From JBOFDK01 sp051656485 (GTDB lineage Bacteria; Bacillota; Clostridia; Lachnospirales; Cellulosilyticaceae), in the NCBI GenBank assembly GCA_051656485.1, contig JBOGBZ010000004.1, positions 24,067-88,066 of the forward strand: a stretch of 64,000 nucleotides of DNA. The letters are read 5' to 3'. Positions within the stretch are counted from its first letter, which is position 1. The number at the start of each line of letters is the position of its first letter. The notes below the pieces were generated by a model. It ran no database searches. It was given only the letters and a program-made list of their open reading frames with translations, and was not told the origin of the DNA. The position numbers were made by a program, and so were the translations under genes. Below, one piece after another: positions 17,022 through 25,435 of the stretch.

Positions 17022-17312
17022 TTAAAGTAGTATATAAATGCAAGTCACAACACCTAGCAAACCAATGCTCCCCCAAAAGAAATAATCAATCCATCTCTTG
17101 GACGCTTCATTGGCTCTAGCATTCTGAGACCCTTGCTTTGCCTCATAATAACTCAAAGGGCCTCTAAGCTTCATTTGCTTTTCTAAAAGTTCTTCTGCAT
17201 AATGTACCAAGTTCAACGAGCTTGGTGCCTGGGTCACTTCATCCCGTAGCACAAAAACTGCTTCTTTATACCAATCACTTTCCTCACCATGTACACGTAT
17301 TCGCCGTTCCAT
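17022..17312 (-). CDS. Small membrane-anchored protein of unknown function
   Basis: This 96-residue protein has a charged N-terminal three quarters and one C-terminal membrane span (FFWGSIGLLGVVTCIYILL), giving a tail-anchored layout. The N-terminal part (ESDWYKEAVFVLRDEV) is probably cytoplasmic and helical. I do not recognise the family. It lies between spoIIE and tilS with its own downstream terminator, 60 bp from the spoIIE stop, so it may be read from the spoIIE promoter. A sporulation link is only inferred from position. Confidence 0.65.
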   Translation of the reverse strand: MERRIRVHGEESDWYKEAVFVLRDEVTQAPSSLNLVHYAEELLEKQMKLRGPLSYYEAKQGSQNARANEASKRWIDYFFWGSIGLLGVVTCIYILL

Positions 17313-17372
17313 CCCTTACTCCTTTTGTCTTTGGTGTTTAAAGTGTTCCACATTTTTTGTTTTTTATACAGT

Positions 17373-19745
17373 TTATTTTGCTATTCCTAATTCCTCCATA
17401 GGGTCTTGCCAAATTTTCGCCACTACAATGGTCATATCATCTCTTTCTTTTACGCCTAGCAACGCTTTGCTTTTTTCCATCAAGTATGCTGCCATATACT
17501 GTGGATCACCCACATCTACTTCTTTTATAAAGTGCTTAAAGGTTTCTTCTTTACCGAGTACATCCTCTGGTGTTTGTAAGATGCCGTCTGTCACCATAAT
17601 AATCATATCCCCTGATTCAAGCTGAATTTTCTTACTTTCTACATCCACATCTTTCAAGATGCCTACTGGTAAAGTAGATGTCCTAACTGTTAGCACCTCT
17701 CCTTTTCGGAGTATAAAGCTGGTGGATGCACCTGCCTTTAGAAACTCTGCAATCCCTGTCTGCTGGTCGATAAGGGTAATGTCCATAGTGGAGAATACTT
17801 CTTCATCCGACTTTAAGATAAGTGCCGCATTAATCATACGAATGGCTAAGTCTCTTCTAAAGCCTGATTCCATAAAGTCCTCTAGCATTTCCATAGCAGC
17901 TGCACTTTCTTCATAAGCCAGTACACCACTTCCCATGCCATCCGCAACTGCGAGTAAATACTGATTGTCTTGGAGTTCCATAAATGTATGGACATCTCCT
18001 GATACGCCTGACTTCGCACAGATGGCACTTCCTGAAGTTACATGATACATATGACGAATACCGAATTTGTAGTGGCAGCCTTTTTCACTACACTCATGTT
18101 TTTCTAGGACGACTTTATACCCTACTATTTTCTCTATCTGCTTAGTCAGTAGACTTACTACCTGTGTATTTTGTTTGCAATAAGGGGTATGTACGTCTAT
18201 GCAGTACGCTTTCCCCTTATTTTCAATGACCATCACATCTTTTATTTTGATGCCCTCTGCCTTGATGCTTTCTTTTAAATACTTTTCTTTTTCTTTATCA
18301 AAATAGAGTTCTTTATCGACATCATGAATCAGATCTTTAAGAGTCTCTGCTACGGCACGTAACTCTTCAGCTACTAATTCTCTATTTTCTAGGAATTTAT
18401 TTTGCCACATAAGGTCTTGCTTCAGCAAATCTAATTTATAGCTTAGCACATAAGCAAAATTATCTGCATGGATACAATGCTTCGTAAACTCAGCTGGTAT
18501 ATCTCCCTTGCTGATAAAGCCCTTTTTCTCAATAGCGCCTATCATCTGGTACGCTTGCGCATAAGTATTCTTCAAATCTTGCTCCCAACAAAAATGTCGC
18601 ATCGAACAGCTCTCACATAGCTTTTCTGCCGTATCCTCGATAAGTCCATTGATCATCTTAGGGGTATAATCCGCATTTCTTTCTTGAAGCTTTTGGAAGC
18701 TTTTCCCCAGCTTCTCAAAACCGCTGACCACATGCTTTAAACGATCCGTCATGATGTGCTGTACTCTTAGCAAATGCTCTTTTTCTTTCACTTCACTATT
18801 TTTCTCTGAGAACCAATGAGCCATCCCAAAGTAATGTTTTGGAATAAGTAGACTGATGATACTTGCCCCTATGTAAGCTGCAATTAAAGATTCATTCATC
18901 TGATAATCATTAAAGACGATGAACCCTAGTACTTGTCCAATTCCTATCCCTATAATGGTTCCTATGCGTCCAAGTGGTAAGAATAGGCCTCCTAGTATAG
19001 CTGCTAATCCATAAACGCCTATAAGCTCTGGCGAGATATACCCGATCATCGCTAGCACACTACCTATAACGACACTAATAGTCACCCCTACATTAATGCC
19101 CCCTAGATAAATGACTCCTATCATCACTATAAACGTTAAAACATCTTTAAAGTAGACTTCTTTAACTACTGGCATTTTAATAAAGAAGTCCACAAACCCT
19201 CCTAAAATACATGCAAAAATAAAAATCATACTCGTTGCTTCTCTAGTGGTAAGCGGCGTTGTACGCTCTTCCTTCAGCACTTCGACTCCGTAGAAAAGGA
19301 TGAGGCAACACCCTGCCCCAACGACTGCCTCAAAGCTAGTCATCGCTAGGCTATACCAACTAAACCCTTGAATAAGGCTTGCAATTATATCCACCACCAA
19401 AATACTGATACTAACGACAGCCATCTGATTTCTTATGGTCAGTTTATTTCCCACCGACACCATATACTCTCTTATGACTGCAACCAGCATAAACATAAAG
19501 ATGTACTTAATCGTCTCTACTCTAAAACTCGTCAGTGAAATAATACCACATGTCGCAAAAAGCCAGCTCCATTTTCTTATTGCCTTATTAAAAAACAGCG
19601 TTCCCACATAAGCTACCCCTACGGTGTAATATATTTCTCCAACACCTATGCGCGCCATTAAAAAAGCTAGTACACAAAGTATTATTTCCACTCTTTTCAT
19701 GCCTACGTTACTTGGCTTCTCATCATTCGTCATTTTATTATTCAT
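17373..19745 (-). CDS. spoIIE: Stage II sporulation protein E, membrane serine phosphatase
   Basis: This 790-residue protein dephosphorylates SpoIIAA-type anti-anti-sigma factor to activate sigma F in the forespore and takes part in asymmetric division. About ten hydrophobic spans fill residues 20-310. A central region (about 320-560) with Cys pairs (CESCSMRHFC) carries the oligomerisation/FtsZ-linked part. The C-terminal PP2C domain (about 585-790) has VADGMGSGVLAYEE, MVTDGI and RDDMTIVVAKI. Length is close to the Bacillus protein. GGAGGG precedes the ATG. The upstream promoter has unusual spacing. Confidence 0.97.
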   Translation of the reverse strand: MNNKMTNDEKPSNVGMKRVEIILCVLAFLMARIGVGEIYYTVGVAYVGTLFFNKAIRKWSWLFATCGIISLTSFRVETIKYIFMFMLVAVIREYMVSVGNKLTIRNQMAVVSISILVVDIIASLIQGFSWYSLAMTSFEAVVGAGCCLILFYGVEVLKEERTTPLTTREATSMIFIFACILGGFVDFFIKMPVVKEVYFKDVLTFIVMIGVIYLGGINVGVTISVVIGSVLAMIGYISPELIGVYGLAAILGGLFLPLGRIGTIIGIGIGQVLGFIVFNDYQMNESLIAAYIGASIISLLIPKHYFGMAHWFSEKNSEVKEKEHLLRVQHIMTDRLKHVVSGFEKLGKSFQKLQERNADYTPKMINGLIEDTAEKLCESCSMRHFCWEQDLKNTYAQAYQMIGAIEKKGFISKGDIPAEFTKHCIHADNFAYVLSYKLDLLKQDLMWQNKFLENRELVAEELRAVAETLKDLIHDVDKELYFDKEKEKYLKESIKAEGIKIKDVMVIENKGKAYCIDVHTPYCKQNTQVVSLLTKQIEKIVGYKVVLEKHECSEKGCHYKFGIRHMYHVTSGSAICAKSGVSGDVHTFMELQDNQYLLAVADGMGSGVLAYEESAAAMEMLEDFMESGFRRDLAIRMINAALILKSDEEVFSTMDITLIDQQTGIAEFLKAGASTSFILRKGEVLTVRTSTLPVGILKDVDVESKKIQLESGDMIIMVTDGILQTPEDVLGKEETFKHFIKEVDVGDPQYMAAYLMEKSKALLGVKERDDMTIVVAKIWQDPMEELGIAK

Positions 19746-19770
19746 TTTCTTCCCTCCTACACTTCTTTCA

Positions 19771-19803
19771 TTATAGAGATACCCGCTTGAAATATTTGTA
19801 AAT
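19771..19803 (-). promoter_or_regulatory. spoIIE promoter with 21-bp spacer (candidate Spo0A-type)
   Basis: On minus, TATAAT (19771-19776) lies 26 bp before the spoIIE start codon, and TTTACA (19798-19803) is the only good -35-like hexamer, at 21 bp instead of 17. In Bacillus, spoIIE and spoIIG have this wide spacing and need Spo0A~P; the parallel is from known biology. No clean Spo0A box was found. Confidence 0.4.
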
Positions 19804-19861
19804 ATCTGTATGCTTTTCCATAAAAGTTTTAGACATTTTTAGCTGACATTCTCTCTTATTT

Positions 19862-20878
19862 TCAAGTGTAGATAGGGTTATACCCCAAGATTTTAAAATA
19901 AAGCTTTGGTGGTATTTTCGTCGAAAGAGGGATATTATAACCGCTAATGCCTCCCTCAATTGAGTGCTGTGCCACAAGGACGTCCACGATTTCTTGCTTT
20001 GTATCATCTTTATAGATAAGTTCCATCACCAGCATACTATGTGTCGTTTTTTCCAACGTTCCGAGTTGGATGACATCTCCTGGCACCATATGTTGTAAAT
20101 CTGAAAGTTTTGCCACTAAGCCGTAGCCTTTATTATTGAGCATATAGAATTTAAATGCATCAGCACTGGTCCAACTAGGTGTTCGGTAGTCATCTGAATA
20201 CCAGTACCATTTTTTCATGACGTCTTCCCCTTGGTTATCAAAAGGAATATTGCCTGCATAAAGACATTGGGATACAAAATTTGTACAATCACCACCATAT
20301 CCGCCATAATACTTCCATTTCTGGGTATTGGGTGTGATGGCATATTGCTTTGCATAAGCTACTGCTTTTTCTCTGTTATACGCACCTTTTACTTCTTTTT
20401 CCTCTTTTCTTTCTCTGATGAGCCCTCTTTCTTGTCTTCTCCTTTTTTTGCCTTTGCTTTCCATTTTATACATTTCTTCATCGACTTTGTTTTCTATATA
20501 CCATCGTTTGTATTTACTTGTCAGTTCTATTTCCTGATAACCACTGCATAAGATGGCACTTGGTGTGTATCCTTCATAATCCATTCGACTATAAACTTTC
20601 AGCGCCACTCTTGCAGCCGTTCCATAAATCACGATGGAATGCCATTCAATAGTGACTTGTGGTTGCTGAAAGAGCAGTGATAAAGGCTGTTCTTTATTAT
20701 GCTGGATTTGATTTTGCAGTAGCATCCACTCTTTTTTATACAGCTTATTGCCTCTAAATGTCGTAGCAAAAAAATGTTGCATTTTATAAGGATTCCTATT
20801 TTGTTGCCCCAGCATTTCATAGTATACCCTGTAGTATTGTTGAATTATTTCTTTTATTTGGGTCCACGCATCAACCAC
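19862..20878 (-). CDS. Amidase domain (Amidase_6, CHAP-like) protein
   Basis: This 338-residue protein has a C-terminal putative amidase domain (about residues 170-335): NREKAVAYAKQYA, the active-site Cys in GGDCTNFVSQCLYAG, PGDVIQLG, and the His in THSMLVMELI. The N-terminal 130 residues are of unknown fold, and a very basic linker (KGKKRRRQERGLIRERKEEKE) separates the two. No signal peptide is apparent, which is odd for a wall hydrolase. The domain is common in spore-formers and is thought to cut peptidoglycan peptides. The start is GTG at 20878. It lies just upstream of spoIIE on the same strand. Confidence 0.85.
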   Translation of the reverse strand: MVDAWTQIKEIIQQYYRVYYEMLGQQNRNPYKMQHFFATTFRGNKLYKKEWMLLQNQIQHNKEQPLSLLFQQPQVTIEWHSIVIYGTAARVALKVYSRMDYEGYTPSAILCSGYQEIELTSKYKRWYIENKVDEEMYKMESKGKKRRRQERGLIRERKEEKEVKGAYNREKAVAYAKQYAITPNTQKWKYYGGYGGDCTNFVSQCLYAGNIPFDNQGEDVMKKWYWYSDDYRTPSWTSADAFKFYMLNNKGYGLVAKLSDLQHMVPGDVIQLGTLEKTTHSMLVMELIYKDDTKQEIVDVLVAQHSIEGGISGYNIPLSTKIPPKLYFKILGYNPIYT

Positions 20879-20948
20879 ATCCTCACCCCTTCCTTTTTGT
20901 TTATCCTATGTATGGCTCCAAGTTATTATCAGTATTTTATGCCTTTGT

Positions 20949-20977
20949 TTTACAATCTTCCTAAGAAATGTTAAGAT
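20949..20977 (+). promoter_or_regulatory. Promoter of the parvulin gene
   Basis: TTTACA (20949-20954), a 17-bp spacer and TAAGAT (20972-20977) lie 32 bp before the start codon at 21010. Confidence 0.6.
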
Positions 20978-21009
20978 GGAAACATATCATATTTAAAAGG
21001 AGAACTTCT

Positions 21010-21756
21010 ATGAATGAAAAATTAATCGCAAAAGTTGACGGCAGAATGATTACCGAGGCCGACCTCAATGCACTTATCCAAAACCTAGGTCCTAATGCAT
21101 CACGTTTTGCAAATGCAGATGGTCGCAAAAAACTTATCGAAGAACTTGTTACACAAGAACTTTTCTACTCTGATGCTGTAGAAACTGGCTTAGATAAAGA
21201 AGAAGCTTTCGTTGTCGCTTTAGAGCAAATGAAGAGCAACCTTCTTAAGCAATATGCACTCAACAAACTTCTTTCTAACATCACTGTTTCTGATGAAGAA
21301 GCACGTGCACACTTCGACCAAAACCCTGATATGTTCAAAGCACAACCTTCTGCACGTGCTAGCCATATCTTAGTTCAGACACAAGAAGAAGCTGACAGTA
21401 TCGCAAAAGAAATCGCAGAAGGTCTTGCATTTGAAGATGCTGCTGTAAAATACTCACTTTGTCCTTCAAAAGAAAGAGGCGGTGATTTAGGAGAATTCAG
21501 CACTGGTCAAATGGTTCCTGAATTTGAGCAAGCTGTATTCGCTATGAAAGATGGCGATATTTCTGCTCCTGTCCAAACACAATTTGGTTTCCACTTAATC
21601 AAAGCTGGAGCTATCAAAGATGCTCCAGAAGTTAAATTCGAAGAAGTAATCGACCAAGTGAAAAACTACTGTGCTTCTGTAAAAACAAATGTTGTTTATG
21701 CTGAAAAGCAAGCAGAACTTAAGCAAAAATACGCTGTAGAAATGATCGAAGCTTAA
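21010..21756 (+). CDS. Parvulin-type peptidyl-prolyl cis-trans isomerase
   Basis: This 248-residue protein has an N-terminal helical chaperone region (residues 1-110, SurA_N-like; KVDGRMITEADLN) and a parvulin (PpiC) domain (about 115-215) with ARASHILVQTQEEAD, YSLCPSKERGGDLGEFSTGQMVPEFE and TQFGFHLIKA. It speeds proline isomerisation during folding. No signal peptide or lipobox is seen, unlike the PrsA-like protein at 32101, so it is probably cytoplasmic. The ATG at 21010 follows AAAGGAG and is preferred over an upstream ATG at 20968. It is a monocistronic unit with its own promoter and terminator. Confidence 0.92.
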   Translation: MNEKLIAKVDGRMITEADLNALIQNLGPNASRFANADGRKKLIEELVTQELFYSDAVETGLDKEEAFVVALEQMKSNLLKQYALNKLLSNITVSDEEARAHFDQNPDMFKAQPSARASHILVQTQEEADSIAKEIAEGLAFEDAAVKYSLCPSKERGGDLGEFSTGQMVPEFEQAVFAMKDGDISAPVQTQFGFHLIKAGAIKDAPEVKFEEVIDQVKNYCASVKTNVVYAEKQAELKQKYAVEMIEA

Positions 21757-21764
21757 GATAAAAA

Positions 21765-21796
21765 AATGCCGTAAGACGTGTCGTCTACGGCATTTT
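21765..21796 (+). terminator. Terminator of the parvulin gene
   Basis: AAAAATGCCGTA pairs with TACGGCATTTTT around a short inner stem, directly after the stop. Confidence 0.85.
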
Positions 21797-21853
21797 TGTT
21801 TATTTTGTACATTTTTAAATTAGTTTATCTTATTTTTTTAGAACTCTGTGTTG

Positions 21854-21883
21854 TTGACATTTGTTTGTACTCTTGTTTATAAT
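21854..21883 (+). promoter_or_regulatory. Promoter of the metNIQ operon
   Basis: A perfect TTGACA (21854-21859) and perfect TATAAT (21878-21883) with an 18-bp spacer start the T-box leader. Confidence 0.85.
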
Positions 21884-21889
21884 ACTAAC

Positions 21890-22190
21890 TAATTACACAA
21901 CTTAAAAGCTTTGAAAAGAAGAGTACGTAATGAGGCAATTTACAGAGAACCTGTGTGTGGTGAGAGCAGGCGATTAAGTCATTACTGAAGATGGTCTTGG
22001 AGCAGCGTACCGAGGTAGTTTTGGCTACTTAGGCTACGACGGGGGCGCCCGTTATAGCGATAAAGTATAATACACATTGTGTACGTACTTGAGGAGGCTT
22101 GTACCGCGAGGTATAAGCGAATAAAGGTGGTAACACGACGGCTTATGCCCTCGTCCTTTAATGCATGCATTAAAGGACGAGGGCTTTTTT
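21890..22190 (+). ncRNA. T-box riboswitch, methionine-type, upstream of metNIQ
   Basis: The leader has the T-box layout. Stem I contains GTAATGA pairing with TCATTAC, the AGAGAACC and GGTGAGAGC conserved loops, and a specifier loop TGAAGATGG with ATG at 21991-21993, matching uncharged tRNA-Met. The T-box core AAAGGTGGTAACACG is at 22124-22138, with GGTGG for pairing to the tRNA NCCA end. It is followed by a perfect 19-bp terminator (22147-22184) and six T. Uncharged tRNA-Met should favour the antiterminator and allow expression of the transporter. The codon choice fits the downstream genes. Confidence 0.93.
22147..22190 (+). terminator. T-box regulated terminator
   Basis: A perfect 19-bp self-complementary hairpin starts GCCCTCGTCC and ends GGACGAGGGC, followed by TTTTTT. 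Its 5' arm overlaps the antiterminator region following the T-box sequence. Confidence 0.92.
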
Positions 22191-22237
22191 GATTTTATTT
22201 TTAAATTTATTCCATTACTTTATCCGAGGTGACAATC

Positions 22238-22966
22238 ATGATTCGAGCAACTAATCTTACAAAAACTTTTGGGACTTCTACACAGAAACTCAATGTACTG
22301 AACAACATCAATCTCCATATTAATCATGGTGATATTACAGGTATTATAGGACTAAGTGGCGCTGGCAAAAGTACACTCCTTCGCATTATAGGCGGATTAG
22401 ATGTGCCTACAAGTGGCAACATCATCGTCAATGGCAAAACACTTCTGAACTTGACTTCTAGAGAGAAGATTAATTTTCACAAAGAAGTGGGCACCGTCTT
22501 TCAGGGCTATAACCTCATGCTTCAAAAGACAGTGGCGGAGAATGTAGCACTTCCACTTGAGATTGATAAACACCCAAAAGACTACATAACAAGAAGAGTC
22601 TCTGAGCTCCTCCAACTTGTAGGCCTAGAGGATAAAGCTACAAGCTATCCTAGTAAACTCAGTGGTGGCCAAAAGCAACGTGTCGCTATTGCCCGTGCAC
22701 TTGTAAACAATCCGAAGTTACTTTTATGTGATGAACCTACTTCCGCACTGGACTGCATCACCACGAAAGCTATCTTAGATTTACTGGCACACATTAATAA
22801 AACGCTAGGTGTAACCATCGTCATCATCACCCATGATATCGATGTGGTTAAAAGCATATGTACCGATGTGGTTGTACTGCACGAAGCCGAAGTGGCTGAG
22901 GCTGGTCCTCTTTCATCCATCTTAGCTCAGGCTACCCATCCCATTACCCAACAATTTCTCATTTAA
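22238..22966 (+). CDS. metN: Methionine ABC transporter ATP-binding protein
   Basis: This 242-residue ATPase drives methionine import. It has Walker A GLSGAGKST, Q-loop VFQGYN, signature LSGGQKQRVAIARAL and Walker B LLLCDEPTSALD. The C-terminal ACT-like regulatory domain of E. coli MetN (about 343 residues) is missing, so feedback inhibition through it is not expected. ATG at 22238 follows GAGGTG with 8-nt spacing and is preferred over the upstream GTG. It is the first gene of metNIQ, just after the Met T-box, which supports methionine as substrate. Confidence 0.93.
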   Translation: MIRATNLTKTFGTSTQKLNVLNNINLHINHGDITGIIGLSGAGKSTLLRIIGGLDVPTSGNIIVNGKTLLNLTSREKINFHKEVGTVFQGYNLMLQKTVAENVALPLEIDKHPKDYITRRVSELLQLVGLEDKATSYPSKLSGGQKQRVAIARALVNNPKLLLCDEPTSALDCITTKAILDLLAHINKTLGVTIVIITHDIDVVKSICTDVVVLHEAEVAEAGPLSSILAQATHPITQQFLI

Positions 22967-22978
22967 AGGAGTGATACC

Positions 22979-23641
22979 ATGAATCTATCAGCTTATACAG
23001 ATCTTTTATTACAAGGAACGTTAGAAACCCTCTATATGACAGTACTATCTACCTGCTTCGCTTATATCTTAGGTTTACCGTTAGGTATTCTTATGGTCAT
23101 TACCCAGCCGGGGCATCTTAGACCTAATCGCTTTATCCAAAGTGTGGTGGGATGGTTTATTAATATCGGTAGATCCATACCTTTTTTAATTCTTATCGTT
23201 GCTCTCTTTCCTCTTACAAAAGTTATCGTAGGGAAGAGCATCGGTTCCACCGCCGCTATCGTTCCACTCGTGATAGGGGCAGCACCTTTTATTGCCAGAC
23301 TTATCGAAAGTTCTCTTTCCGAGTTAGATATGAGCCTCATTGAATCCGCGCGCGCAATGGGCTGTACGACTTGGCAAGTTATCCATAAAGTAATGCTTCC
23401 CGAAGCACTTCCATCTATCGTCCGTGGCCTATCTATTTCTATGATTACACTCATTGGCTATTCAGCTATGGCTGGTACTGTTGGTGGAGGTGGCCTTGGT
23501 GATATCGCCATTCGTTATGGCTATCACCGCTATGACTACTCAGTAATGCTCCTTACAATCATTATTCTTATTTTACTTGTACAAAGCATTCAACTTATCT
23601 TTAATACCTTAGCAAATAAGTTAGACAAGAAAAAACACTAA
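22979..23641 (+). CDS. metI: Methionine ABC transporter permease
   Basis: This 220-residue inner-membrane permease has five or six hydrophobic spans and the coupling EAA loop ESARAMGCTTWQVIHKVMLPEALPS read by MetN. The sequence GGGGLGDIAIRYGYHRYD near the C-terminus is typical of MetI. It begins 12 bp after metN, with an AAAGGAG site. Length is normal. Confidence 0.95.
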   Translation: MNLSAYTDLLLQGTLETLYMTVLSTCFAYILGLPLGILMVITQPGHLRPNRFIQSVVGWFINIGRSIPFLILIVALFPLTKVIVGKSIGSTAAIVPLVIGAAPFIARLIESSLSELDMSLIESARAMGCTTWQVIHKVMLPEALPSIVRGLSISMITLIGYSAMAGTVGGGGLGDIAIRYGYHRYDYSVMLLTIIILILLVQSIQLIFNTLANKLDKKKH

Positions 23642-23678
23642 ATCAAATAATTTTATAAATCGAAAGGATGATTTTATC

Positions 23679-24488
23679 ATGAAAAAATTAACTCAAACAC
23701 TCGTTATACTTTCTCTTGCACTTGTAGCCCTTACTGGCTGTGCCTCTAATGCTTCAAAAAATACCACAACCCTTACAGTAGGTGCATCACCTGTACCTCA
23801 CGCTGAAATCCTTGAATATTCAAAGCCTCTTCTTGCTGAAGAAGGCATTACCTTAGACATTAAAGTTTTTACAGATTATGTCCTTCCAAACACAGCCCTT
23901 GAGAGTGGTGACTTAGATGCCAACTACTTCCAGCACCAACCTTACCTTGATTCCTTTAATGAAAACAATGGTACTTCTATTGTTTCTGTAGCATCGATCC
24001 ACTTTGAACCATTAGGTATCTATCCTGGTAAAAGCACATCTTTAGACAACATCCAAAAAGGTGCTACTATCGCCCTTCCTAATGATGTGACTAACGAAGC
24101 TCGTGCCTTACAACTTCTTGAAAGCTTAGAACTCATCTCACTTGATGCATCTAAAGGCTTAGAAGCAACGATTCACGACATTACTTCTAACCCTCTAGAA
24201 CTTCAATTCAAAGAATTAGAAGCTGCTACAATCCCTCGTGCTTTAGATGATGTGGACTTTGCTGTTATCAATGGTAACTACGCTTTAGATGCTGGCCTTG
24301 CAGACCAAGTTCTAGCAAGTGAAGAAAGCTCTTCTGAAGGCGCAAAAACATTTGCAAACATCCTTGCTACACGCGAAGATTCTGCATCTAACGAAAATCT
24401 CCAAAAGCTTGTAACAATACTCACTAGCGATGAAGTCCAAAACTACATTACTGAGCATTATGATGGTGTTGTTGTACCTTTCAACTAA
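23679..24488 (+). CDS. metQ: Methionine-binding lipoprotein
   Basis: This 269-residue NLPA-family lipoprotein captures methionine outside the membrane and delivers it to MetI. The lipobox LTGCAS puts the lipidated Cys at about residue 21. The mature protein has GASPVPHAEILE, the ANYFQHQPYLD motif, and IALPNDVTNEARAL, all typical of MetQ. It is the third gene of the operon. The next gene has its own upstream signals after 79 bp. Confidence 0.95.
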   Translation: MKKLTQTLVILSLALVALTGCASNASKNTTTLTVGASPVPHAEILEYSKPLLAEEGITLDIKVFTDYVLPNTALESGDLDANYFQHQPYLDSFNENNGTSIVSVASIHFEPLGIYPGKSTSLDNIQKGATIALPNDVTNEARALQLLESLELISLDASKGLEATIHDITSNPLELQFKELEAATIPRALDDVDFAVINGNYALDAGLADQVLASEESSSEGAKTFANILATREDSASNENLQKLVTILTSDEVQNYITEHYDGVVVPFN

Positions 24489-24507
24489 TTTTGTACATTT
24501 TTTTGAC

Positions 24508-24556
24508 TTCTAATTAATCTTTATAAATGTTACAATATTTAATAGATTAATTAGAA
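24508..24556 (+). repeat. 12-bp perfect inverted repeat just upstream of a stalk-domain gene
   Basis: TTCTAATTAATC (24508-24519) and GATTAATTAGAA (24545-24556) flank 25 bp that include TACAAT (24531-24536), a possible -10. The right arm ends at the GGAG ribosome site. It could be an operator or an mRNA hairpin hiding the ribosome site. Confidence 0.6.
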
Positions 24557-24567
24557 GGAGCGATATT

Positions 24568-25227
24568 ATGTTTGAAAAAGTAAAACCTTATTTAACCTCT
24601 AAGTTGGTTCTAGGCGGTGTACTTGTAGTTGCTCTTCTCTCGCTTCTACTTGTACCCCGTCTTTTTATGCCTTCTAAACCTGCTGAACCTACACCACCTC
24701 TACTAGATGCGACACCTACACCATCACCTACTGCAACCGAATCTGATGTCGTTTCTACAGATATCCATATCAAAACTTTAGAAATACTTATGTTTGAACC
24801 GTCTGACCTTATTGATGTGGATAAGTCTGCTACCTTTGATACTATTTCAGTGTTTTTAGACGGACAACCTGTACCCATTAATGCTAGACCTTTCAGCTAT
24901 GAGACTCGTGTGTATCTTCCTTTAAGACAAGTAGGCGAAGCACTTAATGTTAAGATCGGTTGGAATGCTGAGCATTCTACAGCTATCGTAGAAACCCCAA
25001 CGGTAAGACTAGAACTTCCTGTTGGCTACAGAAAAGCTAACCGCATCTATAAGAATGATCCAGAGAACGGCGAACTACTAAGTATTGACCTTACAAGCAC
25101 CAAAGTAGGTACTATTCTCTATAATGATACCACTTATCTTCCTATTCGCTTCACAGCTGAAGCTTTAGGCTTTAATGTAAAATTCGATGATGGTAACTCT
25201 ACTGTTCTCTTTACAAGTCCGCAATAA
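24568..25227 (+). CDS. Membrane-anchored stalk-domain (copper amine oxidase N-like) protein
   Basis: This 219-residue protein has one N-terminal membrane span (about residues 12-32) and no obvious cleavage site, so it is probably anchored with its bulk outside. A Pro/Thr-rich segment (PSKPAEPTPPLLDATPTPSP) follows. Two stalk-type motifs are TRVYLPLRQVGEALNVKIGW and TTYLPIRFTAEALGFNVKF (about residues 110-215). No enzymatic domain is present. The role is unknown; perhaps cell-envelope binding. It lies downstream of metQ, possibly with its own control region. Confidence 0.8.
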   Translation: MFEKVKPYLTSKLVLGGVLVVALLSLLLVPRLFMPSKPAEPTPPLLDATPTPSPTATESDVVSTDIHIKTLEILMFEPSDLIDVDKSATFDTISVFLDGQPVPINARPFSYETRVYLPLRQVGEALNVKIGWNAEHSTAIVETPTVRLELPVGYRKANRIYKNDPENGELLSIDLTSTKVGTILYNDTTYLPIRFTAEALGFNVKFDDGNSTVLFTSPQ

Positions 25228-25231
25228 ACAA

Positions 25232-25268
25232 AAAACTGCATGAATGCGATAAGCATTCATGCAGTTTT
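25232..25268. terminator. Bidirectional terminator between the stalk-domain gene and two tRNAs
   Basis: AAAACTGCATGAATGC and GCATTCATGCAGTTTT form a 16-bp stem with A and T runs on both sides. It lies after the plus-strand gene and after the minus-strand tRNAs. Confidence 0.9.
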
Positions 25269-25284
25269 TTTCGGCAAAATAAAA

Positions 25285-25357
25285 TGGTCGCTATAGGGCT
25301 CGAACCTATGACCCCCTGCTTGTAAGGCAGGTGCTCTCCCAGCTGAGCTAAGCGACC
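25285..25357 (-). tRNA. tRNA-Val (anticodon TAC)
   Basis: The 73-nt minus-strand cloverleaf has acceptor GGTCGCT/AGCGACC and discriminator A. The anticodon stem CCTGC/GCAGG encloses loop CTTACAA. The T loop is GGTTCGAGCC. CCA is not encoded. Confidence 0.96.
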
Positions 25358-25361
25358 AAAG

Positions 25362-25435
25362 TAGCGGAAGACGGATTTGAACCGCCGACACCATGGGTAT
25401 GAACCATGTGCTCTAGCCAACTGAGCTATTCCGCC
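25362..25435 (-). tRNA. tRNA-Met (anticodon CAT), probably elongator
   Basis: The 74-nt minus-strand cloverleaf has acceptor GGCGGAA/TTCCGCT and discriminator A. The anticodon stem CATGG/CCATG encloses loop TTCATAC. It lacks initiator features (mismatched 1-72 pair with three G-C pairs under the anticodon loop), so elongator Met is likely; a lysidine-modified Ile tRNA cannot be fully excluded. It is only 4 bp from tRNA-Val. Confidence 0.9.

Noticed and set aside
24588..24878. 96-codon minus frame opposite the stalk-domain gene
   Set aside because: Antisense shadow of a low-complexity Pro/Thr/Ser region without a ribosome site.
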